DNA of 64,000 nucleotides from Chitinophagaceae bacterium (GTDB lineage Bacteria; Bacteroidota; Bacteroidia; Chitinophagales; Chitinophagaceae): NCBI GenBank assembly GCA_027484165.1, contig JAIXWH010000102.1, positions 1 to 64,000 of the forward strand, read 5' to 3'. Shown piece by piece: positions 28,123 to 36,362 of this stretch (position 1 is its first letter; each line of letters starts with the position of its first letter). The notes under the pieces were generated by a model. It saw only the letters and a program-made list of their open reading frames with translations, ran no database searches and was not told where the DNA came from. The position numbers and the translations under genes were made by a program.

Positions 28123-29970
28123 CTACCTTATCCCCCAATGATGTGCAATAATCACCATTGCCATAGTATCCAGTTTACAATAATTCAAAAGCTGATTTTT
28201 TATTTCCTCTTTTTGAGAGACCGATAAGGAATCATCGAAGCGTATACGCTGGTAGGCTCTCATCGCATCAGTACCGCCATTTACCACATCTTCTTCTGCA
28301 TCTTCTTCCGAAATGGCAACCAGTGTATCATAAGGATCTATAACCGCACCAAGCAAATCAGTTGCAGCGTAATCTTTAAAAAATGGAACTGTATGTAAAT
28401 AAGGATTATGGTTCCAAATGGCGGGAAGCACTTTTTTGATTGAGGTTTTTCCTTTCATGTAGGGATGAAAATAATGTTCAAGCGTCATTCTGTTCATATC
28501 AATCAATCGCCCCTCTCTTTTGTTTTTTTTGTCATTATCATGAGTCATATTAAGTATCCATTGACTCAGTGTTTGATTTTGATAACCAAAGATTTCCATC
28601 TGATTTAAGATACCCCTTAATACAGTATTTTCATGAGTAGCCCACATCAACGGAGTACCTGTGTTTCCAATCAAATCCATCAATGATTCTGCAAATTCAA
28701 AGTTGGGAAATTGATCTCCGGTATGAATCCACTCTTTGTGTTCAGGTGCTGCACCCGGATATTTGATGGTATGACAACTCCACTGAAATGCAATCAATTC
28801 GTAAGGTCTCATTCCTTTATGAAAAGGCATTGCACCAGTATAAGTTTCAAAATCGATAAAATGTAAAGGATATTTTAATTCACCGCTTATGGATTTTAGC
28901 TCATTAGAAATCCACTCATTATTGTTCCTAGTATTTTCCAATTGAATCAATTGTCTTGTTCCTCTGGATCCGAACTCTCCTTTTTTATTTTTCAACCTTT
29001 CTACATCAATATCCCAAAGAGATGATTTTTGCTGTTCAATTAATTCATCAAAATGTTCTCCAGCTCCAAAATATAAATCGAAAATATGGTCCTTTTCAAT
29101 TGCTAACTCTCCCCAGCATTCTTTATATCCATTGGGCATATAATTGCCTGAGTTAAATTCACAACTCTTACAGGATTTATTGATTTTGTAGTGAGATGAA
29201 TTTATCCCATTGTTCAATATTTCTAAAAATAGATTGGATCTGTTCTTGATGACAGACTGCATTTGAATAACTTCTTTTGTAACTGACATGTAATCTAAAA
29301 TACCATCCTTCAGAAGTTCATCAATATACCTACTTTTTTCAGGATCATTTTCATATTTGAATACCACTTCGGGTTTATTGAATTTTGGCTTTTGCTGAGT
29401 GATAATTTCATTTAGCTCCTTATTGGAATCTTTACCCGGCTTTATGCTAAACCAACCAGCCATGCCATCAATTTGGGTTCTTTTGGCTTTATCTGGCATC
29501 AATAATGAGCATTCCACTTCAAATTGAGGAAAGGCCTCTGTTAAAACTAGATATTGATAGGCAACATCCTCAATATATTTTTCCAGTTGCTTTTTTTGTT
29601 TTTCGGAATCCTTTTCTGTATGATGAGATTTTGCTTTTACTTCTATCAGATGGAGTTTATTTCCTCTTTTCTTCAATACATCTATACGAATGATTTTTTG
29701 TCCGGCTTTGATGGCTGCTTCAAACAAAGTGCAGTTTTCCTGTTCGAGATACTCATTTGTCTTAGCAACACTCTCGGCAGTAGAACCAGTGATTTCAACT
29801 CCATCCGGAAACAATAAAGTAGCCATGTGACCTACAATATATCCTCCCTGAGCCAGCATTTCCATATATTCGTTGGTATCATTTGAAGTAGGATAATGCG
29901 CTTTTTTATACACTAATTTCTTAGGACAAGAAGATGCTAATTGAAAATCGGACTTTGAAAGTGTTTGCAT
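28123..29970 (-). CDS. DUF2779 family protein (RecB-like/DnaQ-like nuclease)
   Basis: LSKSDFQLASSCPKKLVYKK, LHFIDFETYTGAMPFHKGMRPYELIAFQWSCH, LLNYCKLDTMAMVII. Confidence 0.85.
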   Translation of the reverse strand: MQTLSKSDFQLASSCPKKLVYKKAHYPTSNDTNEYMEMLAQGGYIVGHMATLLFPDGVEITGSTAESVAKTNEYLEQENCTLFEAAIKAGQKIIRIDVLKKRGNKLHLIEVKAKSHHTEKDSEKQKKQLEKYIEDVAYQYLVLTEAFPQFEVECSLLMPDKAKRTQIDGMAGWFSIKPGKDSNKELNEIITQQKPKFNKPEVVFKYENDPEKSRYIDELLKDGILDYMSVTKEVIQMQSVIKNRSNLFLEILNNGINSSHYKINKSCKSCEFNSGNYMPNGYKECWGELAIEKDHIFDLYFGAGEHFDELIEQQKSSLWDIDVERLKNKKGEFGSRGTRQLIQLENTRNNNEWISNELKSISGELKYPLHFIDFETYTGAMPFHKGMRPYELIAFQWSCHTIKYPGAAPEHKEWIHTGDQFPNFEFAESLMDLIGNTGTPLMWATHENTVLRGILNQMEIFGYQNQTLSQWILNMTHDNDKKNKREGRLIDMNRMTLEHYFHPYMKGKTSIKKVLPAIWNHNPYLHTVPFFKDYAATDLLGAVIDPYDTLVAISEEDAEEDVVNGGTDAMRAYQRIRFDDSLSVSQKEEIKNQLLNYCKLDTMAMVIIAHHWGIR

Positions 29971-30053
29971 TAAAAAGGGTTTAAAGTAAATTTATAGATA
30001 AAATATTTATTTAATAAGCAAATAGTTAATTTGCACAAATATGATAAACGAGA

Positions 30054-30070
30054 TTGTAATCTTTTTACAA
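30054..30070. promoter_or_regulatory. 17-bp palindrome TTGTAATCTTTTTACAA
   Basis: Between DUF2779 gene (start 29970) and WYL gene (start 30079/30094). Confidence 0.7.
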
Positions 30071-30078
30071 TCTAAAAA

Positions 30079-31128
30079 ATGATTTCAATGGCCACTAAAA
30101 GAAACATCAGACCAAAAGCTAAATTATTCAACGAACGTTTGGAGCTAATCGATGAACTTTTATACAAATTGGGACATATTCCATCAAGAATTGAACTTCA
30201 TAAAAAGGTAAATGCAAAACTTCAGGAGAAAGTGACGCTTGAATGTATTGACAATGATATCTCAGATTTAAAAGATGAGTTGATTACTTATAATCTGAAA
30301 TACAAAACGAATATTGAGCTGAAATTTATAAGAAACACAGGCTATAGTTATTCAGAGAGAGGATTTAGATTATATAAAAATTCAGTAAGTGATGCTGATA
30401 AAAATTTATTACTTCTTGCAAACAGTTTATTTAATGTATTTAATGGCACCCCTCTTCATGATAAATTCAGTGAAGTAGTAAAAAAAGTGATGGCCGAAAG
30501 TTTAACTGGAGGAACAAATTTGGAAGCTATCCCAAATGATTTTGTACAAGTGGATAAAAGTGTATCCTTAAAAAGTACGCAATGGATTCCACGATTACTG
30601 GAAGCCATTTTTGAAAAAGATTGTCTTGAAATTGTTTACAAAAGTAAAAAAAGAGACATGTGCCCATATGTAATTAAGCAGTACAGAAATAAATGGTATA
30701 TGGTTGCCTGGGATTACAGCTCAACCCATAAAAGCAAAACCAATTTGTATGCCATTGATAATATTGAAGAGATTGTAGGATTTAGTGGTGAAAAATATTT
30801 TGTTGATCCTGAATTTAATGCTGCCGATTATTTCAAATACTCTTTAGGAATTTGGCATGAGCACAATGAGAAACCAGTGAAAGTTGTACTCGATTTTTTA
30901 GAGCCGAAAATGTTTGATAGCATTATCAATAATCCGCTGCACCATTCTCAAAAACATATACTCAATGAAGCCGGTAACAAACTAACAGTTAGTATTGAAG
31001 TATATGATTGTCTTGAACTATATACTATGATTAACAGTTATGGCTGCAATGTAAAGGTAATGAAACCTAAGTCTGTTGCGGATAAGGTGAGGGAGAATGC
31101 TAAGAATCTAATATTACTATATAAATAG
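30079..31128 (+). CDS. WYL domain transcriptional regulator
   Basis: FEKDCLEIVYKSKKRDMCPYVIKQYRNKWYMVAWDYSS...LYAIDNIEEI. Confidence 0.85.
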   Translation: MISMATKRNIRPKAKLFNERLELIDELLYKLGHIPSRIELHKKVNAKLQEKVTLECIDNDISDLKDELITYNLKYKTNIELKFIRNTGYSYSERGFRLYKNSVSDADKNLLLLANSLFNVFNGTPLHDKFSEVVKKVMAESLTGGTNLEAIPNDFVQVDKSVSLKSTQWIPRLLEAIFEKDCLEIVYKSKKRDMCPYVIKQYRNKWYMVAWDYSSTHKSKTNLYAIDNIEEIVGFSGEKYFVDPEFNAADYFKYSLGIWHEHNEKPVKVVLDFLEPKMFDSIINNPLHHSQKHILNEAGNKLTVSIEVYDCLELYTMINSYGCNVKVMKPKSVADKVRENAKNLILLYK

Positions 31129-31134
31129 AAAAAT

Positions 31135-31989
31135 ATGATAGATAGTCCAGAATGCATAAAAGTTATAAACCCTTTTGAAAGGCAAAAATGGTTTTCGAAT
31201 TGGCATCCAATAATTAAATTAATTATTGATTACACTAACACTTATGGTTTCAATGACAATCAAGAACTCTTTCTTTTACTTAACGAAGATTTAAAAAAGA
31301 ATCAAACCCTTTGGTATCCAAGTTCATTTGTTGACACCACTGATATCATTTATGTGAACAATGAATTATTCCCAGAATTTGAAAATAACAGTCCTGATGT
31401 CTATATACACAATGACGGAGATTATGATTCAATCTATTATTTTAAAAATCAAACAGAAGAAAAGAAAATTTACATAATAAAAGAAATTTGTTTAGCATTC
31501 GATCACCAAAATAATTTAAAAGAGTTTTATTTATTCTATATAATAAAAAATGGAAAGAGAAAATGGGTGATGTTTTTCCCTGGTTTGCTTAATGAGAAAT
31601 TATTGAATTTATTTTTATATAATTCGGTTGAGATTAAATTCATTTATTCAGTTTGCGATGGAATTTTGAATGGAATGAATTTTTATCTAGGTGAAAGAAG
31701 TCAATACTTTCCATTAAAATTCTACTCTTTTTTCTACCAATCATTAAAAACAAAATATCACATTTCGGAATATCACTATAGTGAATATAATGGAGGTAGT
31801 ATCAATTTTAAAAACGAGAACATCATTGAATTAGTTAATAAAATAGAAATAAAAGAAAATGTTAGCATTGATTATTTAAAAGAAATAGAAAATAACTTTA
31901 AAAATCCTATAGATGTTTTCAATCGATTTGAAAACTATGGGAATTGTAATGAATTGTGGTTGAGAATTATTAATCAATTTCTTAAATAA
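31135..31989 (+). CDS. hypothetical protein
   Basis: 284 aa ORF directly after WYL gene. Confidence 0.55.
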   Translation: MIDSPECIKVINPFERQKWFSNWHPIIKLIIDYTNTYGFNDNQELFLLLNEDLKKNQTLWYPSSFVDTTDIIYVNNELFPEFENNSPDVYIHNDGDYDSIYYFKNQTEEKKIYIIKEICLAFDHQNNLKEFYLFYIIKNGKRKWVMFFPGLLNEKLLNLFLYNSVEIKFIYSVCDGILNGMNFYLGERSQYFPLKFYSFFYQSLKTKYHISEYHYSEYNGGSINFKNENIIELVNKIEIKENVSIDYLKEIENNFKNPIDVFNRFENYGNCNELWLRIINQFLK

Positions 31990-32048
31990 TAAATTAATCT
32001 TTAAGTAAATTACCAGAGCAGTATTCTTTAAAGTGTTTAAGTACTGAA

Positions 32049-32675
32049 CTAATTTCTGATTTTTTTGTATTCATTACCAAATTTCTGAATTACATTAATA
32101 ATTTTATCATCTATTTTTTTTGTAGTAGGAAAAATCGATTTAAATGAAAAATTACCAGGTAAATCAATCTGAAGAATTGAAGAATCTACTTTTCCCCAAA
32201 GTAATTTAATGTGTTCTTTTTTATACCTAATATTTATACAAGAATTTAAATTATCCTCAAAAGTTTTTATATTTCCTTTAATTTCAGTAACATCATTCCC
32301 CATTTTAACTAGGGCACCGTTTTCCCCTAATTTTTCTCTTGCAATTCTAGACTTATCATAACTAAGCGTTTCCAATTCTTGAATATGTCCTATAATATAA
32401 TTTATAGGATTTTCTCCTTCTGTACAAACAGTTGTAAATAATACAACATCTTTGAAATAATTATTTCTTAAAGCATCATCATTATGAACAGCCTGCAAAA
32501 AACCATATTGATAACCATCATCTAGAATCCTATTTTTTGAAAAATTCCATTCTTCCCAACCAAAACCATGCTGCCATTCAAAAAAAGTTCCATAATACCA
32601 TGATCTGCACTTTCCATTCAATCCAGATGGTTTCGCCCAATTATTATTATTAAAAGACATTTTAGCCAAATACAT
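32049..32675 (-). CDS. hypothetical protein
   Basis: 208 aa ORF; FFEWQHGFGWEEWNF motif, family not identified. Confidence 0.55.
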   Translation of the reverse strand: MYLAKMSFNNNNWAKPSGLNGKCRSWYYGTFFEWQHGFGWEEWNFSKNRILDDGYQYGFLQAVHNDDALRNNYFKDVVLFTTVCTEGENPINYIIGHIQELETLSYDKSRIAREKLGENGALVKMGNDVTEIKGNIKTFEDNLNSCINIRYKKEHIKLLWGKVDSSILQIDLPGNFSFKSIFPTTKKIDDKIINVIQKFGNEYKKIRN

Positions 32676-32841
32676 AATTTTATATTTAAATCTTTAAATT
32701 AAAATCACCTTTTTTTGTAAGTAGTTTGATCATCTTATTCCAAAAAAGCATCATTTAGTTTTTCATTATTAAAATTTTTATTTAAAAATCTCTTGTTTAG
32801 AAAAAAATAGATGAGTAGGTATAATCTTTGTTTTTAAAATA

Positions 32842-33312
32842 TTAAAACGAATTATTTAATAATGGTAATCGAGCATTTTGTTTATAATACTTATAAAGCA
32901 ATAATGACTCTATATATGATGGTGGCTCTCCGGGTAAGGTGTACATCACATAAAATTTTAAGCGATCAATATTATTTTCATTCATAAATTTTTTAACGTA
33001 ATCATTTGTTTGAACATCTTTTTTTGTTTCAATGTCTTTGCATCTTGAAGCCTTGAGTCTTTCATTAAGAGAATGATTACCAAAAGTGCCATCAGTATTT
33101 ATTTTACCTGCCATCCCAATATAGTAAACTTCGCTTGTTATATCGTCAACCCAAACATATATTCCAACTAGATTTTCTACATTTTCATTAATAATTTCAT
33201 TGTATCTTTTCCGACCATTTTCCTGATTGAAAATATTTCTATCAATATTAAAACTCACCATAGGTAAACTTACATATGTTCTAATTATTTCTTGAATTGT
33301 AACTATATTCAT
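32842..33312 (-). CDS. GIY-YIG nuclease-like protein
   Basis: GIYVWVDDITSEVYYIGMAGK ... PPSYIESLLLYKYYKQNARLPLLNNSF. Confidence 0.65.
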   Translation of the reverse strand: MNIVTIQEIIRTYVSLPMVSFNIDRNIFNQENGRKRYNEIINENVENLVGIYVWVDDITSEVYYIGMAGKINTDGTFGNHSLNERLKASRCKDIETKKDVQTNDYVKKFMNENNIDRLKFYVMYTLPGEPPSYIESLLLYKYYKQNARLPLLNNSF

Positions 33313-33364
33313 TTAGTTTAAGTTTTTAAAATAATTTAATTAAAATTAAAATTTTTTATATTTT

Positions 33365-33988
33365 CTACCTAATTTTTTCCACCTCCACCCTCACTCCTAG
33401 CCTAAATAATTCCTCAACAAAATCAACTTGCTTTGCGCTGTTTATAATCAACTGTCCTATAATATCAAGAGAGTTTGTTTTGTCGGTTATCACTTCTCCA
33501 TTTGAGTTTATAAAAACTGAAACCGCAGGTATGGATATTTCATTTACATCTATAAACACATTCACATTTTCAATGTAAAACGATTCATATTTTTTATCCG
33601 TAAGTGCCTGATTGATTGCTTGGCAATCAACATCATTCATTTCCTTTGGCGCAACTGCCGTTAAAAAACTATGGAATAAAGTAACATCAGGAAAAGTTGA
33701 CAATGAAAGATGCACCCTTTCTGTTTGATTATTTCGCTCATTAGTTTCCATGAGGTCATAGAAAAAAACAATACTCTTATCATAGTTGTCCTTAAATAAA
33801 AGCACTTCGGTTTTATTTTGATACTCCTCCGAAAAATCAAACTCATCCAAAGAAATATAATTTACCCTCCAATCTATGATATCCAATTCATCATCAGGCA
33901 AATTTTCTAAAAACACAGCGTATTGCTCATTGGCAAGTTGGCAAAGCTGCAAGCAATTATCTATGGTGGCGGTAACTTCTTGTAACAT
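33365..33988 (-). CDS. hypothetical protein
   Basis: 207 aa ORF; palindrome 26 bp upstream. Confidence 0.55.
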   Translation of the reverse strand: MLQEVTATIDNCLQLCQLANEQYAVFLENLPDDELDIIDWRVNYISLDEFDFSEEYQNKTEVLLFKDNYDKSIVFFYDLMETNERNNQTERVHLSLSTFPDVTLFHSFLTAVAPKEMNDVDCQAINQALTDKKYESFYIENVNVFIDVNEISIPAVSVFINSNGEVITDKTNSLDIIGQLIINSAKQVDFVEELFRLGVRVEVEKIR

Positions 33989-34013
33989 ATCGGGACAAAT
34001 ATAGAAGTCTTGG

Positions 34014-34030
34014 TTGTAAACTATTTACAA
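34014..34030. promoter_or_regulatory. 17-bp palindrome TTGTAAACTATTTACAA
   Basis: Between divergent 33988 (-) and 34118 (+) genes. Confidence 0.7.
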
Positions 34031-34117
34031 ACTAAAATTCTTTAATTAAAATATGAGATTATAAATAGAATACAAAGTGAAAATCTAGGTTTGTACCCAA
34101 ACTAAAAAACTCATTCT

Positions 34118-34474
34118 ATGCTAAAAAACATCTTAATGATTGCTGCTTTAATTGGCGCTTGCTTCTTTCCAAAAGTTGAACTGGTATCTGGTGGAATTGG
34201 CACTGACCCGATCAGATTGGGAGGAATTTGTCAATTGTATATCTTTTTTTCAATTCTCTATTTTATTTATAAAAGAAGAGATATCCCCTTTTATGGAAAA
34301 TTGTGGACGGGGATTTCTCTGTTCTTCACTATTTTATTTGCGACCTTATTAGGTGGTTATATCAAAGAGAAGTGGAAACAAAAAGAATATGGTTCAGCAT
34401 TCCTGGCATTTATGATTCCGTTTTTATGGTTTATCAATAAGTTGGAAAAATCTGAAAAGCAATTAAAAAAGTAA
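34118..34474 (+). CDS. membrane protein
   Basis: 118 aa with hydrophobic segments. Confidence 0.55.
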   Translation: MLKNILMIAALIGACFFPKVELVSGGIGTDPIRLGGICQLYIFFSILYFIYKRRDIPFYGKLWTGISLFFTILFATLLGGYIKEKWKQKEYGSAFLAFMIPFLWFINKLEKSEKQLKK

Positions 34475-34477
34475 TCT

Positions 34478-35035
34478 ATGCAAACACTCATTATTCACCC
34501 GGAAGACAAATCCACCGATTTTCTTTGTCCCATTTATGAAGGAATTAAAGACAAAAAAGTAATCAGAGGTGGCATTTCAAAAAAAGAATTGCACAAAGCA
34601 GTTGTGTCGCATCACAGAATTATGATGTTGGGACATGGTTCTCCGTTGGGGTTATTTGCTGTTGGTAAATTTAAAGACGAAAAAATGATGTCTTATATTA
34701 TTGACTCCTCATTTGTTGAGGCGTTGAAAAATAAAGACAATGTATTCATTTGGTGTCATGCAGATCAGTTTGTAAATCAACATCAGTTAAGTGGATTCTA
34801 TTCCGGGATGTTTATTTCGGAGGAAATTGAAGCCATGATGTATGAATTTGATGTGAGCGAGGAAATAATAGATCAATCAAATCATTCCTTTAGTTCTATA
34901 GTGGCAAAATGTGTTAATGAACCCTCTCTTGTTATACATCATCATGTAAGAAATGAATATGGTGAACTCGCATTAAATAATCCTATTGCAAAATACAATC
35001 ACGACAGATTAAACTATAAACCCCTAAAATTTTAA
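34478..35035 (+). CDS. caspase/CHAT-like protein (putative)
   Basis: Candidate His/Cys dyad: HRIMMLGHGSPLGLF and NVFIWCHADQFV. Confidence 0.4.
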   Translation: MQTLIIHPEDKSTDFLCPIYEGIKDKKVIRGGISKKELHKAVVSHHRIMMLGHGSPLGLFAVGKFKDEKMMSYIIDSSFVEALKNKDNVFIWCHADQFVNQHQLSGFYSGMFISEEIEAMMYEFDVSEEIIDQSNHSFSSIVAKCVNEPSLVIHHHVRNEYGELALNNPIAKYNHDRLNYKPLKF

Positions 35036-35038
35036 ATC

Positions 35039-35347
35039 ATGAAAATTAACAAAATAATCTTGTTATTATTAATGCTGTCTGGATCAGCTTATGCTCAGGA
35101 GAAATATACTTTATACAGTATTCCTCATTATGATTCCCTTGGCAACCTTTATACTGTAAAGAAAACATATGACCATTTACCTACTACCGAAGATTCTGCA
35201 GCTTTCCGGATAGAAAGTACTAAATCGATATTAGAAATGATGGATGACAATTTAAAACCGACAAAAACAAAAGAGTCTTATAATAAACCCCAATTAAAAA
35301 GCAGAAGGAAAAAATACCCAATAAAAAATATCAAAAGTAAAACATGA
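35039..35347 (+). CDS. secreted protein with DHxPTxEDS module
   Basis: Signal peptide ...SGSAYAQ; YDHLPTTEDSAAF. Confidence 0.55.
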   Translation: MKINKIILLLLMLSGSAYAQEKYTLYSIPHYDSLGNLYTVKKTYDHLPTTEDSAAFRIESTKSILEMMDDNLKPTKTKESYNKPQLKSRRKKYPIKNIKSKT

Positions 35348-35387
35348 TATATACATATAGAATCTGAAAAAGCTGATCAAAACTTTG

Positions 35388-35593
35388 AAAAGTGACTGCT
35401 CAGTATATTTTCTCGTGTAAACCTGCAAATAAGTGACTGCTCAAAATCGATAGATTTCTTTGTTTTATCGTATAATTGTCGTGGAAACACGCAAAATATC
35501 GATATTTTGGGTTTTAGAATCTGATTGTGAGAATACACGATATTTCGCTAGGTGAGAATTCGTGGATTTGACGGAATATCACGAGAAATATAG
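35388..35593. repeat. Structured non-coding segment with a direct repeat and inverted repeats
   Basis: AAGTGACTGCTCA twice; TATATTTTCTCGTG versus CACGAGAAATATA inverted. Confidence 0.45.
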
Positions 35594-35622
35594 TGATTTG
35601 TAACTTTTTGACACAATTATTA

Positions 35623-36216
35623 CTACCAATCTTTTTGTTGACTTGGTATTTTGTCATTTGATAAAAAATCTTTTAAAGTTTGATTTAAAAAATTAAACTC
35701 TTTAGGTATATTTTCAACATAAAATCTAAACATTTTTTTAGATCCTCCATCTTCATTAAAATATACATTCATCATTTCAGGATTTTCTTCCACTTGTTTT
35801 GGTGTGGGTAAACCCACATCATACCAACCTCCTGAAGAATATTGTGACGGCTTTAGATAATGTTTTAATTCAATAACATCAAACTTGTATTTTCCTTCTT
35901 TGAAGGAAATTTCAATTTGGTAAGTTGATAAATCACAATCCATTAAACCTAAAACTTTTGTACAAAGCATATACTTGTTTGACCCCTCAAATCGGATATA
36001 TTCATTTTCGATTTTTGCCTTAATTACCTCATTTGGATTTTTATAAGTTACAGAAATCCAATCGAGTGCTTTTTTATACAAATCTGATTGAGATTTCCCC
36101 TCAATTTTTGATACTATATAATCTGTAAAACCTTTTTTTGTGAATGTAAAAGTTGTGTCTTGACTATAAGAATTAAAGTAGATTGAGAACAAAAGAAAAG
36201 CTAACAAATATTTCAT
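35623..36216 (-). CDS. secreted hypothetical protein
   Basis: Signal peptide MKYLLAFLLFSIYFNSYSQ. Confidence 0.6.
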   Translation of the reverse strand: MKYLLAFLLFSIYFNSYSQDTTFTFTKKGFTDYIVSKIEGKSQSDLYKKALDWISVTYKNPNEVIKAKIENEYIRFEGSNKYMLCTKVLGLMDCDLSTYQIEISFKEGKYKFDVIELKHYLKPSQYSSGGWYDVGLPTPKQVEENPEMMNVYFNEDGGSKKMFRFYVENIPKEFNFLNQTLKDFLSNDKIPSQQKDW

Positions 36217-36362
36217 GATTTTTTATTTCAAAAATATTCATAGCTGAATAGGAATAATATAACAATTTATATTCGTGCGAATTTTCAATATAAATGCGAC
36301 CAACTCAAAGCATTTTCAAAAAAGTGGTGTCATAAAAGTTAAATAAATTCTCTCCAAAAAAT

